A stretch of 64,000 nt of DNA from Bartonella sp. CM31XJBT (GTDB lineage: Bacteria; Pseudomonadota; Alphaproteobacteria; Rhizobiales; Rhizobiaceae), in NCBI RefSeq assembly GCF_028618555.1, contig NZ_JAQITD010000005.1:1-64000 (forward strand), read 5' to 3'. Numbering within the stretch: the stretch's first letter is position 1; each line of letters begins with the position of its first letter. Below, one piece after another: positions 29,660 through 39,491 of this stretch. Below the pieces are notes generated by a model. The model was not told where the DNA came from and did not search any database. It worked only from the letters and a program-made list of their open reading frames with translations. A program made the position numbers and the translations under genes.

Positions 29660-30808
29660 TTGGAACTTTTAAATCATATCGTCACTATGGGTGATTTTCT
29701 TTTAAGAAGTTTGAGTATTCTTTTCATCATTATGATTATCATTTTTGTGCACGAATTTGGGCATTATCTCATTGGTCGGTGGTGTGGTATTAAGGCGTTA
29801 ATTTTTTCGCTTGGATTTGGACCAGAAATAGCGAGTTATACAGATAAGCATGGCACAAAGTGGCGTTTAGCACTTATCCCCTTAGGAGGTTATGTAAAAT
29901 TTGTTGGGGATGAGGAAAAAATCGATACGGAATCATCCCAATCATCTCTGATTGTTGATGGTTCATTTGCTAGTGCGCATGCTTGGAAAAAAGCAGCAAC
30001 TGTTTTTGCCGGTCCTTTCTTCAATGCCCTTTTTACTGTTGTTATTCTAACATTTTTTTTCTTTATCTATGGTCGTGTAGCCATTGAGCCCGTTGTTGGT
30101 TCTTTGGTAAAAGATAGCCCTGCTCTTCAATCCGGTTTGGAATTAGGTGATCGTTTTGTTGAAATGGATGGACGACGGGTTGAAAGCTTTGAAGATTTGA
30201 TGAATTATGTAGCTTTTCATGGAAGAGAACCCATAGAGTTTAAAATAGAACGCATGGGGCGAGTCTTTACAACGATGATTACCCCGAAAGTCGTTGAGCG
30301 AGATGATGGATTTGGTAATCGAACACGAAGTGCTATGATAGGTGTAGGTGTTCCTGTTGATTTAAATAATCCAGCACATTTAGATCCAACTTATATAAAA
30401 CATATTCGCTATGGTTTTGTAACAGCTGTAAGAGAAGCGTCAGACCGTACTGTGTTTATCGCCACTCAAACTGTTCTTTTTATGAGTCGTTTAATAGGAG
30501 GAAAAGAGGATCGTTGTCGGCTAAGTGGACCTTCTAAAACCGTTAAAATTGCTTGGAAAGTGAGCGAGACAGGTTTTATCTCTTTGTTGAATTTGGCAGC
30601 TTTTCTTTCAATAAGTGTTGGGCTTATTAACCTTTTTCCGATTCTACCGCTTGACGGTGGGCATCTTTTATTGCATGTCATTGAGGTCATTACTGGGAGG
30701 AGAATATCTACCAAAATTCAGGGAATTGTTTTTCGTTTAGGTTTTTCCATTCTTCTCCTTTTTATGATCTTTGTCTTTTTTAATGATTATTTTTGTTGGT
30801 TTAGCTAA
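29660..30808 (+). CDS. rseP: Site-2 intramembrane zinc metalloprotease RseP
   Basis: A 382-residue membrane protease that cleaves anti-sigma factors and signal-peptide remnants within the membrane. The zinc motif HEFGH is at residues 31-35 and the third ligand motif is in NLFPILPLDGGHLL near the C-terminus. One PDZ domain (SPALQSGLELGDRFVEMDG) lies between them in the periplasm. TTG 29660 has GGGAGAAG well placed, while TTG 29645 immediately follows the cdsA stop and ATG 29687 would shorten the protein by 9 residues. Probably co-transcribed with cdsA and bamA. Confidence 0.93.
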   Translation: MELLNHIVTMGDFLLRSLSILFIIMIIIFVHEFGHYLIGRWCGIKALIFSLGFGPEIASYTDKHGTKWRLALIPLGGYVKFVGDEEKIDTESSQSSLIVDGSFASAHAWKKAATVFAGPFFNALFTVVILTFFFFIYGRVAIEPVVGSLVKDSPALQSGLELGDRFVEMDGRRVESFEDLMNYVAFHGREPIEFKIERMGRVFTTMITPKVVERDDGFGNRTRSAMIGVGVPVDLNNPAHLDPTYIKHIRYGFVTAVREASDRTVFIATQTVLFMSRLIGGKEDRCRLSGPSKTVKIAWKVSETGFISLLNLAAFLSISVGLINLFPILPLDGGHLLLHVIEVITGRRISTKIQGIVFRLGFSILLLFMIFVFFNDYFCWFS

Positions 30809-31019
30809 TTAAATTATGGAAAACGCTTTATAAATTAAGTAATAATAGCAAAAACAAATTTAAGGTTGTTTACCATGTCTACAAAATGTTGTGGCGTTGT
30901 AGGTTATAATGAGTAATTAAGGAATGAAAAGTCTCGCTGTAAAGCTGTAAAAAGGTTGTTATGGCAGTTAGCTTTTTAAGGCATCATGTCCAAGGAACGA
31001 GAGTAAGGTAAAAAAGCCA

Positions 31020-33416
31020 ATGACTACGAATTCAAAGTTTTTAAATGCAGCATCTGTATTGGTGTTAAAGATGGGGATGATTGCCCCAGCAACGGTTTTT
31101 ATGTCAATTGCTGCGGTCGGAGAAATACAAGCGTCTGTAGTCCGCTCTATTGAGGTTCGTGGGAATAAGTTTGTAAGTTCTCAGGCGATTCGAGACAATA
31201 TGGGGATTAAGGTTGGGCAAGGTGTTTCCAGTGGTGATGTTGATAGTGCTGTGAAGAACCTTTTCGAATTGGGTTTATTTTATGATGTTAAAATAAATCC
31301 GGTGGGTGATAAATTGGTTGTATTCGTAAAAGAATATGAGGTTGTCAATCAAATATTGTTTCAAGGAAATAAATCTTTTAAAGACCCAGATCTTAAGCGG
31401 TTTATTTCTTTAAAACCGAATGAGCCTTTTAATTCTGCTAAGCTTTCTGCTGATATAAATACAATTCGTGAGGCTTATAAAACTCTTGGTCGTAATAATA
31501 TCACTGTTAACGTTCAAACGATTAACCTTGGAAAAGGGCGGGTTAATGTGGTATTTAATGTCGTTGAAGGGAAAAAAACAAAGATTGGTGATATCACTTT
31601 TAAGGGCAATAGTGTCTTTGGAAGTCGCCGTTTGCGTGATGTGATTTCAACAAAAACTTCAGGAATTTTTTCGAAGTTGTTGGGAGGTGATGTTTACAGT
31701 GAAGAGCGCCTCGCTGTTGATGAAGAAGCTTTACGTCGCTTTTATTATAACCGTGGTTATGCAGATTTTCGTGTAGTCTCTTCTAAAGCAACTTTTGATG
31801 CAGCAAGCAATACGTATAAAATTTCTTTCGTTCTTGATGAGGGTGCGCTCTATAAAATTAGCGATATTCAGGTTGAAAGTGATGTTGATGGAATTGACGT
31901 TCAATCTGTGAAAAGGGTGCTTAAAACCCAGCCAGGTAATGTTTATAGTGCAGAAGATATTGAGCAGTCTGTTGCAACTATTAATAACAAAGTTGCTGAT
32001 TCGGGATATGCTTTTGCTAAAGTTGAACCGCGGGGAAATCGTAATTTAGCAAATCATACAATTTCAATTTTATATAATATTGAACAGGGTACACGTGCTT
32101 ATATTCAACGTATTGATATACGTGGCAATGAGAAAACGCGTGATTACGTCATTCGCCGTGAGATTGATTTAAATGAAGGAGATGCTTACAATCAAACTTT
32201 ACTACAGCGGGCGAAACGTCGTCTAGAAAGTTTAGGTTTCTTCAAAGCCGTTAATATTTCAATGGTTCCCACAGATCAATCTGACCAAGTTGTTTTGGTA
32301 ATAGATGTCGTTGAAGCTTCAACAGGAGATCTCTCTCTTTCTGGAGGGTATACAACAGGGGGAACAAGTCCTGGTATGTCACTTGAAGTTTCTGTTACTG
32401 AACGTAATCTTGGGGGACGTGGTCAATATGTTCGTTTAGGATTAGGTGCGGGGCAAGAAAAATCTCGTAATTATAATTTATCCTTTGTTGATCCTTATTT
32501 CTTAGGATATCGTTTATCTGCTGGCGTTGATGTTTTTCGTAGTACTTATCGTGCTGATAAAGCCTATGATGTACGGCAGACAGGTGGATCGTTGCGGTTT
32601 TCGTTACCTATTAATAATCAATTATCTGCTAATGTAGCTTATTCTTATGTGCAGGAAGAATATGATTTTGGCGGAGAGTATGATTTTGACAAAGAGGGTG
32701 ACATAATAGAATTATATGGGAAATATTCTGGTGCGATTGTTCAAGCTGCAAAACACAGCCCTTGGAAACGTTCATCAATTAGTTATGGTTTCACCTATAA
32801 TACGATTGATGATATGAGATCCCCCCATGATGGGTGGTACGTGCATCTGCTTCAGGAATATGCAGGGCTTGGTGGGAGTGCAAAGTTCTTGAAGACCACG
32901 GGTAAGGCGATGATGTACAAGACTCTTTCTGACCAGAAGGATATCGTTGGTTTGCTTTCCTTTGGGGGTGGTTATATCCATGAAGTAGGCAAAGAAGGTG
33001 TTCGTATTTTCGATATGTTTAAAGTAAATTCTGATATGATTCGAGGGTTCAAATATAATGGAATAGGTCCGCGCCAGGTTTCCAGTAAGGGTGAGGTTTA
33101 TTTCTTGGGGGGAACGACATATATGAATGCGACTGCTGAAGTACAGTTTCCTATCCCTGTTGTGCCTGAAGGATTCGGGTTGCGCGGTGCTTTATTTGCG
33201 GATATTGCCACGCTTTATGGCAATAATTATAAAGCCGTTTTTCAGGGTGAACCGTCTGTTACCAATACCAAAAGTGCTTGGCGTTCATCTGCAGGTGTGA
33301 GTTTGATGTGGGATTCTCCGTTTGGTCCTTTGCGTTTTGATTATGCTTGGCCAATAACGAAGCAGGAAGGTGATCGTTTGCAACAATTGAATTTTGGTAT
33401 TTCTACGAAGTTCTGA
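31020..33416 (+). CDS. bamA: Outer membrane protein assembly factor BamA
   Basis: BamA (798 residues) inserts beta-barrel proteins into the outer membrane. A signal peptide covers residues 1 to about 38 (ending near GEIQAS). POTRA domains follow from VVRSIEVRGNKFVSSQAIRD to about residue 430, including RAYIQRIDIRGNEKTRDYVI and YNQTLLQRAKRRLESLGFF. The C-terminal 16-strand barrel contains the conserved VRGF-like region MIRGFKYNGIGPR and GPLRFDYAWPI, and ends in Phe (LNFGISTKF), the outer-membrane sorting signal. It sits in the classical rseP-bamA-lpxD order. Confidence 0.97.
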   Translation: MTTNSKFLNAASVLVLKMGMIAPATVFMSIAAVGEIQASVVRSIEVRGNKFVSSQAIRDNMGIKVGQGVSSGDVDSAVKNLFELGLFYDVKINPVGDKLVVFVKEYEVVNQILFQGNKSFKDPDLKRFISLKPNEPFNSAKLSADINTIREAYKTLGRNNITVNVQTINLGKGRVNVVFNVVEGKKTKIGDITFKGNSVFGSRRLRDVISTKTSGIFSKLLGGDVYSEERLAVDEEALRRFYYNRGYADFRVVSSKATFDAASNTYKISFVLDEGALYKISDIQVESDVDGIDVQSVKRVLKTQPGNVYSAEDIEQSVATINNKVADSGYAFAKVEPRGNRNLANHTISILYNIEQGTRAYIQRIDIRGNEKTRDYVIRREIDLNEGDAYNQTLLQRAKRRLESLGFFKAVNISMVPTDQSDQVVLVIDVVEASTGDLSLSGGYTTGGTSPGMSLEVSVTERNLGGRGQYVRLGLGAGQEKSRNYNLSFVDPYFLGYRLSAGVDVFRSTYRADKAYDVRQTGGSLRFSLPINNQLSANVAYSYVQEEYDFGGEYDFDKEGDIIELYGKYSGAIVQAAKHSPWKRSSISYGFTYNTIDDMRSPHDGWYVHLLQEYAGLGGSAKFLKTTGKAMMYKTLSDQKDIVGLLSFGGGYIHEVGKEGVRIFDMFKVNSDMIRGFKYNGIGPRQVSSKGEVYFLGGTTYMNATAEVQFPIPVVPEGFGLRGALFADIATLYGNNYKAVFQGEPSVTNTKSAWRSSAGVSLMWDSPFGPLRFDYAWPITKQEGDRLQQLNFGISTKF

Positions 33417-33481
33417 TTTGAGCGATTTTAAGAAGGAAAAATTTGAAGAGAATAGCTTAAGCTGGGAGAGAAAGTGTTTTG

Positions 33482-34528
33482 ATGGCGGATACATTTTTTT
33501 TTACGCCGTCCCGACGATTGACAGTTGCAAATGCTGCTGAGTTGACGGGTGCAAAGCTTCTTAATCCAGAGTTTTCTCATAAAGTTATCAATACTCTTTC
33601 TTCACTTGAGAGTGCGGTGGAAGGTTCGCTTGTTTTTGTAGAGCATCGGAAGTTTTCTGATGCTTTACTGGACAGTTCTGCTGTTGCTGTTTTGTGTACG
33701 AATGAGATTGTTTTTAAAGTTCCCGAAACTATGGCAATTTTGGTGACATCCACACCACAGCGTGACTTTGCTCAGATTGGTCGTATTTTGTTTCCAGATT
33801 CTGTCAAGCCAATGCCTTGGTTGGGGCAGAAGGGGATTTCATTACATGCGCATATTCATCCAACGGCTAAGTTGGCACATGATGTGTGTATTGAAGCTGG
33901 AGCTGTTATTGGTAAAAATGTTGAGATTGGTGCAGGAACTCTTATTTCATCCACAGCTGTTATCGGTGAAAATTGCCGTATTGGATGTGACTGCTATATT
34001 GCTCCTAAGGTAACAGTTCAGTGTTCTATAATAGGTGATAAGGTTCAGCTTTATCCTGGCGTTTGCATTGGACAAGATGGTTTTGGTTATGTTGGAGGCG
34101 GAGTTGGGATCGAGAAAATTCCACAGCTTGGTCGTGTTATTATTGAGGATGGTGTAGAAGTTGGTGCGAACACGACTATTGATCGTGGGACATTTCAAGA
34201 TACTGTTATTGGTGAAGGAAGCAAGATTGATAATCTTGTACAAATTGCCCACAATGTAAAAATTGGCCGCTATTGTCTTATTGCCGCTCAATGTGGCATT
34301 GCGGGAAGTACATCTATAGGGGATATGTCTCAGCTTGGCGGAAGTGTGGGAGTAGCTGATCACATCATAATAGGTAAATCTGTTCAGATTGCTGCTCGTA
34401 GTGGTGTTATGAATGACATTCCGGATGGCGAAAAATGGGGAGGTAGTCCAGCGCGACCATTTAAACAATGGTTTCGTGAAGTAGCGGCGTTGCGCAGTAT
34501 GGGAAAAGTTAAAAAGGAGAAACGCTGA
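33482..34528 (+). CDS. lpxD: UDP-3-O-acylglucosamine N-acyltransferase LpxD
   Basis: LpxD (348 residues) adds the second, amide-linked hydroxyacyl chain in lipid A synthesis. The N-terminal uridine-binding domain reaches about residue 110. It is followed by a left-handed beta helix of hexapeptide repeats ([46 protein letters not shown]). The active-site histidine lies in [23 protein letters not shown] 33482 is used; the TTG one codon earlier overlaps it. fabZ follows within two bases of the stop. Confidence 0.96.
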   Translation: MADTFFFTPSRRLTVANAAELTGAKLLNPEFSHKVINTLSSLESAVEGSLVFVEHRKFSDALLDSSAVAVLCTNEIVFKVPETMAILVTSTPQRDFAQIGRILFPDSVKPMPWLGQKGISLHAHIHPTAKLAHDVCIEAGAVIGKNVEIGAGTLISSTAVIGENCRIGCDCYIAPKVTVQCSIIGDKVQLYPGVCIGQDGFGYVGGGVGIEKIPQLGRVIIEDGVEVGANTTIDRGTFQDTVIGEGSKIDNLVQIAHNVKIGRYCLIAAQCGIAGSTSIGDMSQLGGSVGVADHIIIGKSVQIAARSGVMNDIPDGEKWGGSPARPFKQWFREVAALRSMGKVKKEKR

Positions 34529-34529
34529 T

Positions 34530-34997
34530 ATGATCAGCAGTGAAAAAACTAAAAACTTAGAGGCTGTCGATATTGAAAAACTATTATCAATATTACCGCA
34601 CCGTTATCCATTTTTATTGATTGATCGTATCGTTGATATTGATGGTGAACAAGAAGCGATTGGTATTAAAAATATAACGATTAATGAGCCACATTTTACG
34701 GGACATTTTCCCGCAAAGCCTGTTATGCCTGGAGTTTTGATTTTAGAAGCTATGGCACAAACGGCAGGAGCAATAGCACTTTTAAATTTAGGCAATAAGC
34801 AAACAAATTTAGTTTACCTTATGACGGTTGATAATGCGAAATTTCGTAAGCCGGTTATGCCTGGTGATCAGCTCAAGATTCATGTTCAGCTTTTGAAAAA
34901 AAGATCTGGTATGAGACGTTTTTCATGTGTTGCAAAAGTAGAAGATGTCCGCGTCGCTGAAGCAGAAATTGCTGCAATGATTGTCGAAGAAGAATAA
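34530..34997 (+). CDS. fabZ: 3-hydroxyacyl-[acyl-carrier-protein] dehydratase FabZ
   Basis: FabZ (155 residues) dehydrates hydroxyacyl-ACPs in fatty acid synthesis and competes with LpxA/LpxD for hydroxymyristoyl-ACP. [11 protein letters not shown] is at 24-34. The catalytic pair is His59 (in [13 protein letters not shown]) and Glu73 (ILEAMAQ). The C-terminal half ([19 protein letters not shown]) completes the hot-dog fold. The start lies one base past the lpxD stop, suggesting translational coupling. The order lpxD-fabZ-lpxA is conserved across proteobacteria. Confidence 0.97.
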   Translation: MISSEKTKNLEAVDIEKLLSILPHRYPFLLIDRIVDIDGEQEAIGIKNITINEPHFTGHFPAKPVMPGVLILEAMAQTAGAIALLNLGNKQTNLVYLMTVDNAKFRKPVMPGDQLKIHVQLLKKRSGMRRFSCVAKVEDVRVAEAEIAAMIVEEE

Positions 34998-35021
34998 ACG
35001 ATATTTGATGGGAATTTAAAA

Positions 35022-35846
35022 ATGTCCGGTACGAAAATCCATCCAACTGCTCTTGTGGAGAAGGGAGCGCAGCTTGGTGAGAATGTACGCGTTGGACCAT
35101 TTTGCCATATTAGTTCAGAGGCTGTTATTGGTGATGAATGTAGTTTGACAAGTCATGTTGTAATAATGGGAAAGACAACATTAGGAGCCAAGAGTAAAGT
35201 ATTTTCTCATGCTGTTTTGGGGGCAGATCCGCAAAATAATAAACATAAAGGAGGAGCTACAACTCTTTTTATTGGTAAGAATTGTACGATTCGTGAAGGT
35301 GTAACAATGCATAGGGGTTCCGATTCGAGTGTAGGAATGACAGTTGTTGGTGATAATTGCCAATTTTTTTGTTATGCGCATATCGCTCACGATTGTTATG
35401 TAGGCAATCATGTAACATTTGCCAATAACGCAATGATTGCTGGTCATGTCACTGTTGGTGATTATGTGATTATTGGTGGTGGTGCTGCTGTTCATCAATT
35501 TGTTCGTGTTGGACATCATGCATTTATCGGCGGCGTATCTGCACTGGTTGGTGATCTGATACCTTATGGAACAGCTGTTGGTGTGCAGGCAAAACTTGCC
35601 GGCCTCAATATTATTGGCATGAAGCGTGCAGGACTTGAGCGTCAAGATATTCATGCACTCCGTCATGCAGTTGCCATGCTTTTTGATCATAGCAAACCAT
35701 TTAAAGAGCGTGTTAGTGATGTTGCTTCTTTTTATTCTTCTTCTCAGTCTGTTTCTGAAGTTGTTAATTTTATTAAAGAAGAAGGAAAGCGTTTTTATTG
35801 TACACCAAAATTTGAAGGTGATAAAATAAAAGAACATAAGGATTAA
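35022..35846 (+). CDS. lpxA: Acyl-[ACP]-UDP-N-acetylglucosamine O-acyltransferase LpxA
   Basis: LpxA (274 residues) catalyses the first step of lipid A synthesis. The N-terminal beta helix of hexapeptide repeats begins IHPTALVEKGAQLGENVRVG. The active-site histidine lies in CQFFCYAHIAHDCYVGNHVT, and GNHVTFANNAMIAGHVTVGD follows. The helical C-terminal domain contains IGMKRAGLERQDIHALRHA, which is very typical. It is three bases upstream of lpxI. Confidence 0.97.
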   Translation: MSGTKIHPTALVEKGAQLGENVRVGPFCHISSEAVIGDECSLTSHVVIMGKTTLGAKSKVFSHAVLGADPQNNKHKGGATTLFIGKNCTIREGVTMHRGSDSSVGMTVVGDNCQFFCYAHIAHDCYVGNHVTFANNAMIAGHVTVGDYVIIGGGAAVHQFVRVGHHAFIGGVSALVGDLIPYGTAVGVQAKLAGLNIIGMKRAGLERQDIHALRHAVAMLFDHSKPFKERVSDVASFYSSSQSVSEVVNFIKEEGKRFYCTPKFEGDKIKEHKD

Positions 35847-35848
35847 AA

Positions 35849-36721
35849 ATGCCTATTTGGGGAGCCAGAAGTTTTCTTTCCGGCCGTACTGCTATTATAG
35901 CAGGAAATGGTGTTCTACCGATTACTGTTGCGCAGACTCTTGAGAAGAATGGAGAAAATCCTTTTCTTGTGCTTTTGCATGGTGAGGCAGATTCTGTTCT
36001 TTATCGCTATGAGCATTGCGAGCTATCAATTGTAGAGTTAGCGCGACTCGTTAAAATTTTAAAAGAGGCTGGTGTATATAATGTTGTTTTGGCAGGTGGT
36101 GTGAAAAAGCGTCCACTTCTTAAACAATTGCGACTGGACTGGACAACATTTTTAGCTCTTCCTAAGTTAATCGGAGCTTTGAAGAGGGGAGACGATGCGT
36201 TATTAAAAGCTTTTATACGGGTTATTGAAGCACACGGTTTTTGTGTTATCGGTGCTCACGAAATAGTCCCAGATCTTTTAGCTCCCATAGAATTTAATTT
36301 AACAGTACGGCGCGCTACTCCAAAAGAGAAAAAAGATATTTTTTTAGCAGTAGAAGCAGCAAAGCTTTTAGGTCAATTAGATATCGGGCAAGCCGTTGTC
36401 GTTGTCCAAGGAAGGGTGGTTGCTCTGGAGGGTGCTGAGGGAACTGATAATATGCTGTGGCGTGTTTGTGAAATGCGAGAAAGAGGGCAAATTCCCCTTA
36501 AAGGTGGCATTCTTGTAAAATGTGCAAAACCACAACAGGATAATCGCGTTGATTTGCCATCAATTGGGCCAGCGACAATAATAAATATTGCAAAGAGTGG
36601 TTTATCTGGTGTTGCGGTGGAGGCAAATAGAAGTCTAATATTATCGGTGAAAACAACAATAGAAAAAGCCAACAAATATTCTCTATTTATAGAGACATTT
36701 GAAAGGTTTGGTCATGAATAA
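35849..36721 (+). CDS. lpxI: UDP-2,3-diacylglucosamine diphosphatase LpxI
   Basis: LpxI (290 residues, DUF1009) cleaves UDP-2,3-diacylglucosamine to lipid X and UMP. It replaces the unrelated LpxH in alphaproteobacteria. The N-terminal domain has TAIIAGNGVLPITVAQTLEKNG. The C-terminal catalytic domain carries GQAVVVVQGRVVALEGAEGTD and PSIGPATIINIAKSGLSGVA, with the conserved acidic GAEGTD. Its stop overlaps the lpxB start, an arrangement shared with relatives. Confidence 0.95.
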   Translation: MPIWGARSFLSGRTAIIAGNGVLPITVAQTLEKNGENPFLVLLHGEADSVLYRYEHCELSIVELARLVKILKEAGVYNVVLAGGVKKRPLLKQLRLDWTTFLALPKLIGALKRGDDALLKAFIRVIEAHGFCVIGAHEIVPDLLAPIEFNLTVRRATPKEKKDIFLAVEAAKLLGQLDIGQAVVVVQGRVVALEGAEGTDNMLWRVCEMRERGQIPLKGGILVKCAKPQQDNRVDLPSIGPATIINIAKSGLSGVAVEANRSLILSVKTTIEKANKYSLFIETFERFGHE

Positions 36722-37910
36722 TTGTTTCTTAAAGATTGCTGTGGTTTCAGGTGAGGAATCTGGTGATTTACTTGGGGCCGATTTAATTACTTGTTTATCA
36801 CAACAGATAGGATGCAATATTCATTTGATTGGTGTTGGGGGGAGGCATTTAAAGGCATTAGGTTTAAAAAGCTTTTTTGATTCCCATGATATTGCTTTAA
36901 TAGGTTTAAAGGAAGTATTGAAAAAACTACCATTGTTGTTGCTACATATTCGCAATTTATCCAAATTTATTGCACAAGAACAACCTGATTGTTTAATTAT
37001 TATTGATAGTCCTGATTTCACACATCGTATTGCAAAAAAGGTACGTGCTTTAGCGCCTTCTATTCCTATTATTAAATATATTGCACCAACCGTTTGGGCA
37101 TGGAGGCCAGAGCGTGCAAAAGCTATGCGTGGATTTGTTGATCATGTTTTAGCGGTTTTTCCTTTTGAAGAAAAGATTATGCAAGATTTGGGAGGCCCTG
37201 CCACGACCTATGTTGGACATCGTCTTTTGACATATCCTCCCCTTTTGAGAGTTCAGTCAGAAAAAAAAAGCCAATTAGAACAAAGAAATTTGATCGATAC
37301 ACAAATATCATCGCCTACATTAGTTATTTTGCCAGGATCACGCAATTTAGAAATTCGTTCCTTAATGCCTATTTTTCGAGAAACAGTAGAGATTCTTGTA
37401 CAACGTATTCCTCATTTACGTATTATTTTACCAACCTTACCTCATTTGGTAGATAGAATCCGTGATTTTGTGCAAGGCTGGAAAAGCAAGATAGAAATTG
37501 TCGTTGGTGAAGATGAAAAATGGCGTGCTTTTGCACAAGCAGATGTTGCTCTTGCGGCACATGGAACTGTTTCACTTGAATTAGCCTTAGCAAAAATTCC
37601 TATGGTTCTTTGCTATAAACTTGATCGTTTTTCTAAATTATTTATTTTTCCTAAAATGATGTTATGGAGTGCTGCTCTTCCAAATATTATTGCTGATAAG
37701 CCTATTGTTTCGGAATATTTGAATGAATTAATCCGTCCTGGTATGTTAGCAAGACAAGTAGAACAACTTTTGGCTAATCCTTTATTGCGACAGGCACAAC
37801 TTGATGCCTTTGAGATGGTAGAACAGAAAATGAAAACTGAAGTACCATCGGGGGTTGTTGGCGCACAAACAATTATCGCTCTTTTAAAAAACAAGAATAA
37901 AATTGTATAA
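36714..37910 (+). CDS. lpxB: Lipid-A-disaccharide synthase LpxB
   Basis: LpxB (398 residues) condenses lipid X with UDP-diacylglucosamine to give the lipid A disaccharide at the inner membrane. The family start VVSGEESGDLLGADLI is clear. Further marks are DCLIIIDSPDFTHRIAKKVR, YIAPTVWAWRPERAKAM, LPGSRNLEIRSLMP and ALAAHGTVSLELALAKIPMV. ATG 36714 overlaps the lpxI stop by 8 bases. The open frame starts 5 codons earlier at TTG, which I do not favour. It is the last gene of the rightward envelope cluster. Confidence 0.96.
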   Translation: MNNCFLKIAVVSGEESGDLLGADLITCLSQQIGCNIHLIGVGGRHLKALGLKSFFDSHDIALIGLKEVLKKLPLLLLHIRNLSKFIAQEQPDCLIIIDSPDFTHRIAKKVRALAPSIPIIKYIAPTVWAWRPERAKAMRGFVDHVLAVFPFEEKIMQDLGGPATTYVGHRLLTYPPLLRVQSEKKSQLEQRNLIDTQISSPTLVILPGSRNLEIRSLMPIFRETVEILVQRIPHLRIILPTLPHLVDRIRDFVQGWKSKIEIVVGEDEKWRAFAQADVALAAHGTVSLELALAKIPMVLCYKLDRFSKLFIFPKMMLWSAALPNIIADKPIVSEYLNELIRPGMLARQVEQLLANPLLRQAQLDAFEMVEQKMKTEVPSGVVGAQTIIALLKNKNKIV

Positions 37911-37930
37911 ATAAAGCAATATTTTAATGA

Positions 37931-38704
37931 TTAATATTTAATTTTAGCAAGAAAATTACAAGCACGTTGGCTTTTAGGATTGGTAAAAAATTCTTCAGAG
38001 GCTGTATCTTCAACAATTTTTCCATTTTCTAGAAAGAGTATTCTTTCTGAGACTTTACGTGCGAAGCCCATTTCATGGGTAACACAAAGCATTGTGATCC
38101 CTGTATCGGACAATCGAGCCATCACTTCCAAAACTTCTCCCACACTTTCTGGATCAAGAGCAGAGGTTGGTTCATCAAAAAGCATGACTTCAGGTTCCAT
38201 ACAAAGTGCACGGGCAATCGCAACACGTTGTTGTTGCCCACCAGAAAGTTGTAAAGGATATTTTTCACAGTGTTTTTCAATACCAACATGTGTTAAGTAA
38301 CGAATTGCCCGTTCTTGTGCTTGTTGTTTGGAAAGCCCTTGAACGGTCATAGGTGCTAAAATACAATTTTGTATAACGCTCATGTGGGGAAATAAATTAA
38401 AATTCTGAAAGACCATTCCTATCTTACGAAGAACTTTTTTTTGCTGTTGTATAGGAGCGGTATGGATATCAACGTTATGGATACAGATTGAACCTTTTTG
38501 TGCTTGTTCTAATTGATTAATACAACGAATTAACGTTGATTTTCCTGATCCGGATGGTCCACAAATAACGATATGTTCACCAGCTTGAACATTAAAGTTG
38601 ATATCATGTAGGACCTGAAAGTTTCCATACCATTTATTTAGATTTTGAATAGAGATCACTGGTTTTTTATTGGGAGAGATCGATTTATTATTTTTCAAAT
38701 TCAT
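37931..38704 (-). CDS. Polar amino acid ABC transporter, ATP-binding protein
   Basis: A 257-residue ATPase of the GlnQ/HisP/ArtP group that energises amino acid import at the inner membrane. Walker A is GPSGSGKST at 49-57, the ABC signature is LSGGQQQR at 153-160, and Walker B is VMLFDEPTSAL at about 173-183. MVFQNFNLFPHMSV is the Q-loop region typical of the group. It is the last of four genes transcribed leftward with two permeases and a binding protein. It converges with lpxB. Confidence 0.94.
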   Translation of the reverse strand: MNLKNNKSISPNKKPVISIQNLNKWYGNFQVLHDINFNVQAGEHIVICGPSGSGKSTLIRCINQLEQAQKGSICIHNVDIHTAPIQQQKKVLRKIGMVFQNFNLFPHMSVIQNCILAPMTVQGLSKQQAQERAIRYLTHVGIEKHCEKYPLQLSGGQQQRVAIARALCMEPEVMLFDEPTSALDPESVGEVLEVMARLSDTGITMLCVTHEMGFARKVSERILFLENGKIVEDTASEEFFTNPKSQRACNFLAKIKY

Positions 38705-38783
38705 CTTATTTTATTCTTTCATTGATGAATAACGTGATTAATTCAACATTTTGGTTTGGTAAAGTTTTTTATGATCATTTTAT

Positions 38784-39491
38784 TTAACGTAAATATCGAG
38801 TGAGGCGCTGTTCGATAAAAACAATAAAACGATGAATGAGTTCAACGATAAAGAGATAGATAAGAGCAGCCCAAACGTAAACTTGAAAATCAAAAGTCCG
38901 TGAATAAGTGAGTTTAGCAACTCCCATTAAATCATAAACAGTAATAAGTGAGGCAACAGCACTGGATTTAATCATTAAAATCAACTCATTTCCTAGGGGG
39001 CGTAATGCTACAATCATTGCTTGTGGAAGAATAACTCTAAAAAATGTGACAGAGTTGCTTAAACCTAAAGCTTTTGATGCTTCACGCTGTCCAGTTGTTA
39101 CGGATAAAAAACTTCCTTTAAAGATCTCAGATTGATAGGCAGCAGAATTGAGTGTAAAAATAAAAAGACAACAATACCACGCATTTTGAAAAAACCACCA
39201 TAGTCCCACCTGTTGCCAAAAACTATTCATTGAACCAAGCCCATAATAAAAAAGAAAGAGTTGAGCTAATAAAGGAGAGCCACGGAAAAAATAGACATAA
39301 GCATTTGCAAAATATTGTAAAAATGTATTCTTTGATAGACGAGCAAAAGCGATAAGCATACCAAGAAAAAGACCTAGAGAACAAGAAATAGAAACAAGCT
39401 CAACAGTAACAATAAAGCCATTAATAAATTTGGGTCCATAATGGCTTAAAAGATCAGGATTAAAAAGGAAATAAAGCCACTCAGGAATCAT
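38784..39491 (-). CDS. Polar amino acid ABC transporter, permease 2
   Basis: A 235-residue inner-membrane permease of the HisM/ArtM/GlnP type. The N-terminus LLSHYGPKFINGFIVTVELV and the EAA loop region QREASKALGLSNSVTFFRVILPQA (about residues 135-158) are typical. The latter couples to the ATPase. About five hydrophobic segments are seen. The start ATG at 39491 overlaps the end of permease 1 by 4 bases, as usual for the two subunits of a heterodimeric channel. Confidence 0.93.
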   Translation of the reverse strand: MIPEWLYFLFNPDLLSHYGPKFINGFIVTVELVSISCSLGLFLGMLIAFARLSKNTFLQYFANAYVYFFRGSPLLAQLFLFYYGLGSMNSFWQQVGLWWFFQNAWYCCLFIFTLNSAAYQSEIFKGSFLSVTTGQREASKALGLSNSVTFFRVILPQAMIVALRPLGNELILMIKSSAVASLITVYDLMGVAKLTYSRTFDFQVYVWAALIYLFIVELIHRFIVFIEQRLTRYLR

